Assembly: GCA_021442155.1 (NCBI GenBank)
Contig: JAKCPB010000027.1
Coordinates: 62,001 to 126,000 of the forward strand
Length of the DNA: 64,000 nt
Direction of reading: 5' to 3'
DNA from: Cymbidium sinense
Taxonomy: Eukaryota; Streptophyta; Magnoliopsida; Asparagales; Orchidaceae
The number at the start of each line of letters is the position of its first letter. Within the stretch, counting starts at the first letter, position 1. This document shows positions 10,750 through 22,400 of the stretch, piece after piece. Both the position numbers and the translations under genes were made by a program. The notes under the pieces are model-generated. The model did no database searches and was not told where the DNA came from. It was given only the letters and a program-made list of their open reading frames with translations.

Positions 10750-13700
10750 TATTCGACCTTACTTTTAGAGTGAGTTTTAACCTCCTCATCATAGATCTAG
10801 GACTCTCATAGAAACTAAGATCTCCTTAGTATTAAGACACTTCCAGATAGGTGAACACTTAACCGCCTGAGACATAGAAGGGTTAGTCATAGGGTAAGTT
10901 ATGCCTTAGGGATTTAGGGAGACTTGTCCATCCCGTGGCTAAACCCAACCTATTGCACCTCCTCAAACCAAATCTCAAATTCAATTAAATTACTTCCAAT
11001 TCTAAATTTGAAATCAAATGATTGAAACCCATGATCAAATCCAAAATCTAAATTCTAAGCCCCTTTGATTTTATCTTATGGACTTGTCCCATAACCAAAT
11101 TCAAATCAATCAAAATTTAATTGATTTTCTTAAAGATCAATTCAATTCCTCAATTATTTATCAAATTCGCCCAAATTTAACTCCAAATGATTGAAACCCA
11201 AGATCAAATTTAAACTCCCAAATCCTCCTTAAGCATTATGATTGAATTCCATGGGCTCACCCAAATCCACCCAATTCAAGCTAAACTTGATTGATCACTC
11301 ATGAATCAATCATATCTTCATTTATATTCACAAATATAAATAAAATATAAATTAAATAACCAAAACCAAATCAAACTAAATCTAATCAAATCCCAAGCTA
11401 ACCCATATGGACCTACCATGAGCTTAGCCAAATCCCATTCAAATCAACTCAAACTCAATTAATTTTCTTATAAATCAATTATTCCATCAATTATCTTCAC
11501 AAATATAAATGAATTCCACATTCTAATATCAAAATTAAATCAAACTAAATCAAATTCCCTTCTAAGCCATATGGACCTCCTTCATGAGCTTAGCCAAATT
11601 TTCCTTCAAACCACTCTAAATTCATTTGATTTTCTCATAAATCATTTATATGTTCATTTATATTCACAAAAAAAAAAATTCAAATAATAAAACCAAATCA
11701 AATCAAATCAAAACCTAATTTAAACCCTTTAAACTAATTCCTTGGACTTGACCAAAACTCACCTAAATCAAGCCAAAATCAATGAATTTTCTCTTGAATC
11801 AATCATTCCTTCAATCATCTATCCAAATATAAATGAAACCTACAATCATCAAGCCAAATTAAAATCAACTCAAGTCAAGACCAACTTAGCCTTTTGACTT
11901 GAAAATCCCAAATGAACCAAAACCCATCATAGCTCAAATTAAGCGGTTGGATTTATATTTCAATTCTAAACTCATATATAAATTCAACTAAACCTTAATC
12001 AAGCGAAACCAAGCCAATTGACCCATTTAGGTCGCTTAACTCAAAGTGGCCTAAAGAACCCATATGAATCAAGCTCTAATCCAACCCAAATTGAATCCAA
12101 AGCCCAATCCAAACCTCATACCATGATCATTAATCACCCTAGGATGATCAATTGCCTTAAATTAGGTCAAACCAAGTCAACTTGGTCATTTGACCAAGTC
12201 AACCCTTAATATGAAACCCAAATTTTCCAAAACTCATCCTACACCAAATAAATTCAAACCATTATTCACACCAACTCATAATCAATGATTGAACATGACT
12301 TGACCATCAATTGAGCCAAAGTAAACCCAATTGGTTGTTTGACCCAAATTAACTTAAAAGGCCAAAATGGGTCAAATCATGATCCAACCACAATTGACTG
12401 TAACTAATGGCTCAAGTTTATTCTAAATTATTTATTGAACTTGACCAAACCCATAATTGATTCCAATTTAACCAATTGAACCAAATTGACCTAAAGGGTC
12501 AAAGTGGTCAAAATCTAAATTAAATCCAAATTGATTCAAACCAATTAACCAATTGAACTTAAACCAACACCCAACCCAAGCTAATTTGGTCAATTTGGTT
12601 AAATTGGTCATCTTGACCCACTTGACTCATTTGATTCCAAATGAGCGGATCAAATCTAGGCCAAATTGATTGAAACCACTTAAATACATTAGATTTGGTT
12701 TAATTTGACCTATAAGGGTCAAATTGAGCTTGAAATCAACCCATGGCCACTTGGAACAGACCAAACCCATCTTGGGTTGGCCCAAAATCAACTCAAACCC
12801 AAATGAGTCCAATCCAAGTTGATTACCCATTGGTTAAGCCTTTTTTATATAGGATTGGCAAAGTCCACTCTCCCATCACTTGGCAGCTCACTCACCCCAA
12901 ATGGGGTATCGCCCACCTAGCCCCTAAGTGGGCTAGGACTTTATGGACCAAAGGGAGGTGAGTTAACTCACTTACAAACCAAAATGGAGGGATCAAGGGA
13001 GATGCAATCAGCCAAATCTAGCCTTGAGCCACCTCCTAAGCCTTCCTCCACTCAATTGAGCCATGTGAACTTGATGGACAACTAGTGCCTACGATCATGG
13101 ATGGCTAAAATGTGAGATTGATCTTGTCCATCCATCTTAACGATTGAGGGATATACCCCTCAATTCACAAAAGCACACCATTCAACTCATCCAAGCTTCC
13201 TAAGGTGAATTTGAACTCCCTAGCAGATCTCAAGCATTCCAATGCCTCCCTCTTGATTCCTCTTTCCTAGGTGAAGTTGAAATAGGGCACTCATCTCTCC
13301 ATCCAAACTCCTCATTTCTCAATCAAAATCAAATTGCTCTTTCATACACCTTCCACGCACCTCTTCGAGCCAAATGAATCCTCCACGAGGTCTCGATCAT
13401 CACTAGGATTTCAATCAAAGTTAAAGCTCCAAAGCAAAGATCTTGGCCTCATGAGCAATCCACATGGAATCAAATCAATTGCTACTTACAGGCCTCATCT
13501 CTACTAAGAAAGCTAGCTCAAGTGTGCAAGCCGGTCTTAGCTCCGATGAGGTAATTCCATGAAAACTAACCTCTAGCTTAAAATGTGCTTGTCTTTTATG
13601 AAGAAAATGTCCATGTGAGTCGATCTTAGTTGTTGGATCTTTCTAGATCCCTTGATGGTGTTGGTTCAATTTGGAGCCAATCCAAACTCGTAAGCTCGGA

Positions 13701-16700
13701 TCAAATGAGCAATGGTAGATGATCTCCAACTTTCATCATTCGTCGATAGATCATGCACGCATTCTACATGATCAAAATGGATGGCCATGATTAGATCATC
13801 TTAGATCCATGATTTGAGCTATTAATCATGGGATCAATCTATGCCGTTCAATCGAGATCGGATGCGGAGGTCAATAGCGCATCCGCGCTAACTCAACCGC
13901 AAGATGTGATAACTTAAATAGCCCCATGGTGCCATGTAGAAAGCGTGCCACATCAACACACCACATGGCGTTGATGGGATTAAGGCTTAATTAAGGCTAA
14001 ATAATCCATCTTAATGTTGAAACTTCATAAATTCATAATAAATCATAGAAAAATCCAAAAAAATACAAATGAATACTCATTTTAAAGAGATTTCAAAGAG
14101 AAATCTATTAAAATTATCCTTAATTAATTTTGAATAGTAATTTATGCTTAATGAAGGTTTGATTGAAAAGTTAATTAGCTTAATTATTTCCAATTAACTA
14201 ATTAATTAACCTCAAATTTTTTTGGGATTGTTTAAGGGGATGACCTCTCTCTCCCTAATTTTTTTGGGAGTTATTGGTTAATTAATTAAGAAAATTAGTC
14301 AATTGAGCCTTAATTACTCTCTTTATTTAATTAAGGGTTAAATAATCATTTGACAGTAACTTAATTAATTAATTGGGTCATTTCTCATTGTTTAACAGTT
14401 AGGAGGCTTAGGGAATTAAATTTGGGCCTCTCTCCTAATCAATAGGCTAAAGACATTTAAGGAAATTATAGTTAGCTCACATGTGTGAAAACCATAAATG
14501 TACTTAATTAAGTTTCTTAAGCTTAACTATTAATTGTGAGTCAATTTCTTCAAGCCTTTCATTTCTTAGGACCATTGCTAATTTACTTTTAATTCATTTG
14601 CATATCATATTGGCACATAATTATTTAGTTAATTACTTTAACATAGCATATGTAAGTGTTAGTTAATTAATTTAATTCATATCTTAACTTAATTAATCCA
14701 TAAAATTGAACTAATTACCTCTCATTAAATCAAATTAACTTACAAATATGAGATGGGTTTAGGATTAGCAAACTTCTTCTCACATTCCTAAAATCAAATT
14801 AAACATAAAATTAAAAATGACATGAAAAACTTTGGTTTGCTTTAAATGATTTTATTTGATATGATTGTCATTAGAAATTAATTGATTGAATGAAATCATA
14901 TGTTTATGTTTTTATTTTTCTCTAATCATATTAAATATTGTATGTCATTTGATTCATGCATTCATCTTTTGCAAAATTAATTACATCAAATGGTTTCTTT
15001 ATGGCTTACATGTGTTGATTTAATTTAATATATGTGGCTATTATCACTATTAAGTCAAATATATTTTCCAAAGTTTACAAATGAATGATTACATATGCTA
15101 TGGATGTTAGTTATAAATACATAGGAGATGTATGTGATTATAGCTTAAGTGTATGAAGTGAAGTCTCTTTCCTTTTATTCATGTATTAATTTATGTAAGT
15201 ATGAATGTTAATGGGTATATAGTGACATCCTAGGGGAATCTGAGGCTTTAGCCCCAGAGGTCAATTAATTACCTCACTTCCCTGGTTTAACAATGGCACA
15301 TACTCTATTTGATTTCATTCTTATTTATTTCAATACTATAATTTGGATAAGACTTTACTCCATATGCATAAATATTTTAATCAAATAAAAATACAACTTT
15401 TGCATAGTTTTCCTTGCTTTATTTATGTATACATCCATATATATTTGAGAAAAGCAAAATTTAATCTGGACATCCCAGGAATACAAGGCTTTAAGTAGCC
15501 CCAAAGAGGTCATTTGATTACCGTCCTTTCCTGTTAATAATGGCATGTACTAGACTATGTCTTTTATTAAAGATACATGCATCCATGATTGGCTAGGTGA
15601 TTAAATTATTTGATCATGTGATTTAGAGCCCTCTTTCTTATGTTCATGTATGCAAATTTACATATTGTCTAAATATAAATGGTATATAGTCCGGACATCC
15701 AGAATAGGCTTTAGCTAGACCCAAGGAGGTCATTTAATTACCTCACTTCCTCGTTAATAATGGCACATACCTATTTAATTTAATCCCTATGTATTTTGTA
15801 TAAGAATTTAGATTGAGCTTTAAATTAATATGATAAAATAATTCAATCAAATAGAAAAGTATAAACTTTAAATATACAAACTCACAACCATCATTCAAGT
15901 GTGCTAAAATATAATGTATGTGCAGGTATACTTAGGACTTAATCATATGCATTTTACATGTGATGGAAAGGAATGATTTAACATGTGTCATGTGATAATA
16001 ATTCAATCAAATTAATCTTTTAGATGCCTTTCATATTAAATAGAATTATTTAAAGTGAACATAAACTTAGGCTTAATTTAAAAATGTAATAAGCCATTCA
16101 TTAAAGAGAACTAAATCAAATTAATATGCTTTAGAAATGACTTGAGGTAGGGATGAAAAAGAGTAATCCTCTCTTTTCTTCTCTTATAACACACTTAGTT
16201 GCTAAGTGTAAGTCAAATGAAACAAAATAAAATACTAAGTAAAATTATCAAATCATTTAAAATCACTTAAAGTGAAATCAACCTCTTATGATTAAACAAC
16301 CTTTCATATTTAAAAATCATAACCTCAATACCTAGTTAATATACCACACAAGCCTTAACACACATTAGAACTAAATCACAACTTCTTGCGCTAAGTTAAG
16401 ATGGTGCATGGTATGATGTATGTTTCATTTTGATATATTATTTTAGATTGGATGTTATGGTGTATGTTTCATCGGATGTTAGGCCGATATTAACCTAATC
16501 ATATTTCTTGGGATTGTGCTTAAGGGGTGCTTAAAATAAATGTAAATGTTCTCTCTTTGTTGCTTAAACCCCCGAGCATAATTCAAGTTAGAGGTGGCTT
16601 GATTAGCCATGAGCAGGTGCCAAGTCCAAATTATATATATATAGCGCTTGGGATTATGTGTGTGTTTAGCTAATACATATTTTGCAAGTGTAGTTAGATT

Positions 16701-18371
16701 TTCTTTTCTATTTTTAATATAATTTTGCATTAGGAATTAGGATTAATGTTATGGGGAATTAAGATTATCATTGGCTAGAAGGATTAATCTTGGGGTGCCA
16801 TGTGATGCCTTGAAGCCTACCAAATTAAAATAAAGACATGAAGAAATGAAGGAGACATAAAGACTTGAAGATCCCCATAGCACTTATTCATTTATAAATT
16901 ATAGTTATTCTTTCATATTTCGGGTTGCATAAGGTAGAGCTATTTTCTCTTTTGGGTTGCATGGCATTACCCAACCCAGACCTCTTATTCATTTATGTTA
17001 GCTTTATAAAATTGTTTGATGTTATGTTCAAATTACAAAATAGAAATAGCATGCTTTTCATAGTTTCTTAAATGATTGATGCTTTAATGTATGGCTGAAT
17101 ATAATTAGGCCCTTAGGAAAAATAAATCTCTTACCCAACTATAACTCATAACTAAAACTTTAAATAATTCATAACCTCACATAAAGCCTAGGCATTAAAT
17201 AAGATAATCAAAAGATTTAGAAATCCCTAGTATATGATCATATGTTTCACATCATGCATACATATTCTTTCTCTCATGAACATGAAGGATCTTCATCCTA
17301 TACGATAAGGGAATACTTGATTTTTTAAGGGTCTCCTCTATGGTGAAAACACTTCTTTCCGTTGATTTAGCCCAATTTATTTTCATTGTGCATTTAGGCA
17401 TAAGAAGTCCCAAATCCTTTGTTAAAATAAAGTGACAAAAATCAAATAAAACTTGAAAAGAATTGCATAATTAGATTAAGTCATTCTTCATACCACTCAT
17501 GCTCTAGTCTCTTAGTGGGTTGAAAAACTATAGTCTCTTTCTAAATTAATAATAGCTCAACTATCTTACAATTTTATAAGACTTGACCACCATGAATTCA
17601 AAATGTAGGAGGAGTTAGTGGTTTACTCTAGGTGGTTATAAGTCCAACATTCACGGTGGTTTACTCTCTCTCTTATGAAGGTAAACCTTATATGCATCTT
17701 TACTTAGATTTAGGTTGTGCTTTAGCTTTTGCTAAAGCTCCCTTTAGGATCCGAGGTTATTGTTTCCTTGCTACAAGCATAAATCCTCACCTCTTAGGCA
17801 TCTCCACAACCTTGTGTTAATGGATTATAAGCCCTACAATCTAATAAAATTTCAACTTAAAATATATGAATCTCTTCACTTTCAAAATTATAAAGCCCAA
17901 CCATAAGATAGATTTGAATACTCATTAGGTTTCCTAGTATCATGAGCATTCCCTACTCATCTCATTTGGTCTCTAAAAGTCTTCTCCTTAATCTTTCCCA
18001 TTTGATTTTCTAATATAGCCAATTTTTTTATAGTATAAATCTTGAAATATTTAGAAAATTACCTACTTTAATCGAGAATATTCTAAAGAATTTACCTTTC
18101 TTAAGATATAATTAACTATGGGGCTTGCCCATAGAGAACTTTAGAACCCATTTTAATATAAATCTTACTTTTTTTCATCCATGTAAAGTAGGGAAAATCT
18201 CTAGTATATTTAAAGACACATCATGCCTTAGAGTCCTTATTAGTGATTAGGTCCATTGAAGGGTGATATTCCTATCATTTGAGATAGTATATCATACCTT
18301 AATGTCATACCCAATCACTTCAATAAGTATCCCCTCATGCATGGTGTCCCTCCCCACATCTAAAAATATTT
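10750..18371 (+). mobile_element. Full-length long LTR of the same family (copy L2), likely 5' LTR of element B
   Basis: This copy is co-linear with L1 throughout and extends through the right-end blocks absent from L1, ending '...ccccacatctaaaaata' at about 18371. The last few bases expected from other copies (aacacca) are not recognisable. Its start reads 'ttattcgaccttacttttagagtgag', a diverged version of the family start. Length is about 7.6 kb, which is very long for an LTR and comparable with Ogre/Tat-type elements. The first recognisable gag material of element B begins within 0.5 kb downstream in the same orientation, supporting a 5' LTR role. No primer-binding site was identified after the end. 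Confidence 0.65.
15216..15770. repeat. Three tandem units inside LTR copy L2
   Basis: These are the same internal repeat units as at 7010-7610, at about 15216, 15461 and 15683. Each has a 'GACATCC' box followed by 'aggctttag' and an 'AGGTCATTTGATTACC'-like inverted repeat. Triplication is therefore older than the split between L1 and L2. Confidence 0.65.
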
Positions 18372-18429
18372 GTCAATAGCCTAGCGGTGTCACATTTGAT
18401 TGATATGCAAATTTGCCCAATGGTTCAAT

Positions 18430-19150
18430 GAAGACCTTAAGAGTTAGAGCATCTCTTCATCAATAGATTTGTAGGAGCTCAAAAAGGGTAACAGGGTGAC
18501 CACTTTGTAAAACAAAAATCCTTTTATTGATTACATTCTTAGATGGTGCAATCTAAGTATGAAATATGAACCATAGTTGCAAGGACATGCCATTGAGATT
18601 CTATTTACGATATCCATGGCCGGGTTGCCTTCATATTTAAGGGCTTCACCAAAGATATTTGAGAAGCTAATCGCAAGGCTAACCTACATGAGGAAACCAA
18701 ATAGTTGCCCTTTTTGGACCATCATCTAAGTCCAAGCCTCGAAGGTCTTTAAAAAGAAGCATGGGATAGTTGTATAGTGGATAAGATGAAGCAACCGACT
18801 AGAGTTCAATTTGAGAGGTCCAAATTTCAGCGACCTCCATTATCACCTTCTCTTCCACTACAATCACCACAATGGCCACCACCATACAATAGCCTACTAA
18901 GTAGTGGTATCCATATCCACCTCCAAGTATCTATTTTCCACCTACTCTTATTAAAAAATTAAACAAACCATACTCATTTAAGAAGGAGGTAGTCGAAGAT
19001 CTTCAAGAATCTCTTAAAGAAGCTTGATTTTTTACAAGCCTAAAAAGTCAGGAGGAAGTAGGCGGGATGATCTACTACCCCTTCTACCATACATTGGCCA
19101 TGTCTTAGAGGATTACATTCTGACCTCCATGCATGCGCCATAAGTCAAGT
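18430..19150 (+). pseudogene. Element B gag fragment, 5' piece (decayed)
   Basis: This is a retrotransposon gag remnant broken by many stops and frameshifts. The later part, 18780-19150, encodes a Pro/Gln/Tyr-rich linker (caaccgactagagttcaatt region), then 'PPPSIYFPPTLIKK'-like wording, then a segment ending in 'HVLEDCITYK'-like residues. In plant Ty3/Gypsy gag this last part corresponds to the stretch before the protease region. The segment 18827-19150 is closely repeated at 30841-31170. Homology stops near 19150, where element A begins. This suggests A inserted here, or that two B copies flank A. Function is lost. Confidence 0.55.
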
Positions 19151-19735
19151 CAAGCTCACGGGATGAATTCAGCGAGCTTGTAAGTTGGGCTAAAATGCAC
19201 TAAGCATCAAATAAGTCAAAATGACCTCCAATCGATGAACAAACTTTGCCATTGATCCGAATATCAAATTGATTAGAATATACATCTTGCATAATTATAT
19301 GGTCGATTGATCAAGAAGGGGTCATTAAAATGCCTATCGTATAGGTCAAGAAATCATGATGATTCCCAAAATAACCTCCATTCATGAAATTGATTATGTT
19401 AATAGCATTAAAATGTCAAAATCTATCAAATGAGATTATGTGCACTCAATTTAGTGAGTATGCATGAATACCGAAATTATTAGAATCTAATTTTAGAAAT
19501 TGACCTAATTAGATGTTGACTTGAACCAAATGACCTCCGATCATGAAATGGACTTCATTGTTGCATTGAAACATCATAATAACTTAGAATTACATATATA
19601 TTTCTTATGTAATAATGTCAATGAAAAATATTAATAAGTGTTAATTTTCACTTAAATAAAAATTCTTATAAATACCTACTTATCCCTAACCCTAACTACC
19701 ACCTGCTCCGAACTCCCTAATGCACAAAGGAGAGA

Positions 19736-19755
19736 TCTCCTCTCTCTCTCTCTCT
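19736..19755 (+). repeat. CT-rich microsatellite
   Basis: This short pyrimidine (CT)n tract lies about 70 bp downstream of the TATA-like 'tataaata' near 19666. Such CT tracts often sit in plant 5' leaders, so this may mark the transcribed leader of element A's LTR; that role is inferred. Confidence 0.7.
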
Positions 19756-20029
19756 ACCAACATCATGCATGCAAGCTCCGTTGCTCTCGTCTCCTGCTCA
19801 CGTAGGTGAGCACAATGACATCATCCCCTTCCTCATAGCCGCAACCTCGCCTCGGCAGTAGTACCCATGCGACACTTACATGTACTGCAGCTCTGGTGTG
19901 TACCACCATAGGCACTTTCGTGTGCCCATGTGCCCCCACGCGTGCGGTGCCTACGATCGAGTCGTGTTGGAATATTATAAGTACTCGTATGCATCTTTAT
20001 TAATGCGATGAGAAAAGATGTGCTTTCTT

Positions 20030-20810
20030 GAAGGTGTATAAGTGCATACCGCCTTTCTTGGCATGGCGAAATATGTGTTTCACACCTTAGAGCCCCATAC
20101 ATGCCTTTCTTGGCATGATGGGAAGGTGCATTCAATCTGTGGTTTATACCACCCATACATGCATTTCTTAACATGGTGGTGCCCAACATACAGAGGCGAC
20201 CCCTACATTGAGGACGATGTCAGATCGCCAAAATTCTACTAAATTTTCACACCAATAGGGCCTAAATAGGTTGATATAAAGCCTATAATATAAAATTACT
20301 ATCTAAACATTGCGTGTATAAGTATATGTACATGCCTTTCTTAGCATGGCTTAGAAATCTGTGTTATATATAGATACTTTAGAGTCATACATATATTTCT
20401 TGGCATGGTGGGATGGCCCATTCAACCGTAGTTTTAGACCCATACATGCCTTTCTTGGCATGGTGGGTAGAACATACCCGTGCTCCCTACATGAGGATGA
20501 CACCATGATCTTTGCCAATCAAACTTCAACATCAATAGAGGCCAAGCGACTTAATATAAAATCAACTATAAACCTATAATTGATGTTTAAATTGATATTT
20601 CAAGTATATAAGTACCTATACATGCCTTTCTTGTGAAAATATGTGTTACATGCAAGTGCTTGAGACCCATACATGCCTTTCTTAGCATGGTGGGATGATG
20701 CATTTGGTCATGGTGTTTACACTACCCATACATGCGCATGGGTGGCTCCCACCCATATACGGGAAGATGCCGAGGTTGCTGAAATGCTATCAAAATTTCA
20801 TCTAAAATCT
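20030..20810. repeat. Higher-order tandem repeat, ~285-bp units each with three hairpin motifs
   Basis: The motif CATGCCTTTCTTGGCATG (a 6-bp inverted repeat around TTTCTT) or a variant occurs at about 20050, 20100, 20158, 20331, 20390, 20445, 20621 and 20672, with a ninth degenerate site near 20730. The spacings repeat as ~55, ~57 and ~175 bp, so three larger units of ~285 bp can be recognised, starting near 20030, 20315 and 20605. Each unit begins with a variant of 'gtataagtgcata', carries three motifs with 'gcattcaa...gtttatacc' spacers, and ends in an AT-rich part (first two units). No coding role is apparent; the small open frames across the array are by-products. Confidence 0.75.
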
Positions 20811-22028
20811 TTAACTTCCAATGAAACTCAATTAAAATAAGTACCATTTTTCAAATCCCTAAAGTTAAGTCAATATTAAATTAAATAACCCACATGGGCC
20901 CACTACATGAATGCTTAAACTTAGCGTCGAGGATGTGTATGAGTTGACTCGATTGTGTCTTAGGATCAAGTCCGGGTTAACAATACCTAAAAATCTAATA
21001 ATAATATTGTAAGAATTCTAACTCAATAAGACATCTAAGAAGCTAATTTCATATGATAGTAAATCGATCCTCTATTATTAAATTTATAAGATCAATAGGA
21101 TCTAAAATAATAAACTACCACGATGATGGTTGTGTTGAATGGAGATTTCAAATGGAGGGATATCACTATCAAGTTATATTCATAGTTCAATGTTAAATCA
21201 AATAAATTATAATTTCATACAAAATATAAAAATTATAAAAGAAGCTTAATTTAAATGCCCAAATGAAAATCATCAACCTAAAACTTAAAGTCAAATTCAA
21301 TTCATCCACCTTTCACAATTATTTATTGTAGGTGAAAAATTAAGAAAACTCTAGCTCACAAAGGAGCCAATATCAAGTCAAGTACATTATTATGTTCACT
21401 CTCAACCAATCTCATGCCCGTGGGGCGTGGCCCATGTCATATATGGTTTTTAGTAGGCTCCACATATGATACGGTTACTCGAGTCCTCACGATTTAGAGG
21501 TTTCCACCAAATGACACCATTATATTACGACCATGATTGTAGCCTATATATTCTCCAATGGCTCGCCCTTTGAGATATGAACCATATTGTTAATAGGGTA
21601 AAAGCCCTCTTAAGATAGATTTAAGCATGTTTCCTTAGACAAACACCACCCCAGGTCTACAAGGTTTTCTTAGATGCAACCCATGGCTATCTGACAAGGA
21701 TCCTTGGTCGGGTTTGGTCAACTACCTCCTCCGACTAAGTAGACTAGGGACCACGATAGCTTGGGATGATGGAACCATGGTATCTTGATCGAGTGCACCA
21801 TTGTTCCCCTAACCATCACTTCAAGTTAAAGAATGATGAATTTTATAAATCCAAATTTCATAACTCACATCTATATCGTTACACATTTAGTGATCTAACA
21901 ACTAGTCTTAATCAAAATTCTCTCTCAATATTGGGAGGGTAATTAACTATAGGTGCTTGTGCTTATAAGAAACCCAGTAACGGATCTAAAGTCCTCACAA
22001 AATGAGGGTAAAATTTTGGGGTGTCTTA

Positions 22029-22400
22029 TCTACTATTTCATCGCCTTGAAAGTTTGATTTGACATTTAATTTACTCTCTTCATCGAAGGTTGGTAGCAAA
22101 TTTTGGAGCCCTCAAATTTTGGAGACTCCACTAGGGATAAGTCTTTCCATCTTTTGCTAGTCAATTGAGCTATAATAGTAGTGGAGTATAGTGAATTAAA
22201 ACTTAAAGTTATTTATAAAATAAAATTGATTAAAATTTAAACTTATTTTTATAATGAACAATATTCTAAAATTTTCAAGATTTTTTTTATACATAACTTA
22301 TTTTAATATTCTATATGCTTATTTGTTATGTTATATCTGCATTTTAAAAGTATGAGGTAATATATCAATTATTGATTACTAATCCCATCTTTCATTTTGT
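22029..22400 (+). other. Leader region of element A between LTR and gag
   Basis: Positions 22116-22139 read 'ttttggagactccactaggg' and surrounding bases, resembling the 'TTTGGCGACTCC(G/A)CTGGGGA' stretch that often lies between LTR and gag in plant Ty3/Gypsy elements. The identification is from memory and not aligned. The rest is AT-rich. No tRNA-complementary primer-binding site could be defined with certainty right after 22028. Confidence 0.4.

Larger units (their letters stand above)
19151..22028 (+). mobile_element. Probable LTR of element A (different family from the 7-kb LTRs)
   Basis: This 2.9-kb block interrupts the element B gag homology and is unlike the 7-kb LTR family. It ends 'gggtaaaattttggggtgtctta', which resembles the '...aaattttggggtgttaca' right ends common in plant Ty3/Gypsy LTRs. 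It is followed at 22116 by a leader motif seen before plant gag genes. Inside are a TATA-like 'tataaatacc' near 19666, a CT tract at 19736-19755, a GC-richer stretch (19790-19980) and the hairpin array at 20030-20810. The left boundary is set only by the end of gag homology and no TG start was recognised, so the block may be incomplete. Confidence 0.45.

Noticed and set aside
19684..19697. Telomere-like 'ccctaaccctaac'
   Set aside because: Only about two units within a leader-like sequence; too short to be a telomere or an interstitial telomeric array.
19833..20579. Open frames of 66-118 codons across the hairpin array
   Set aside because: They arise from the tandem repeat on both strands and have no independent support.
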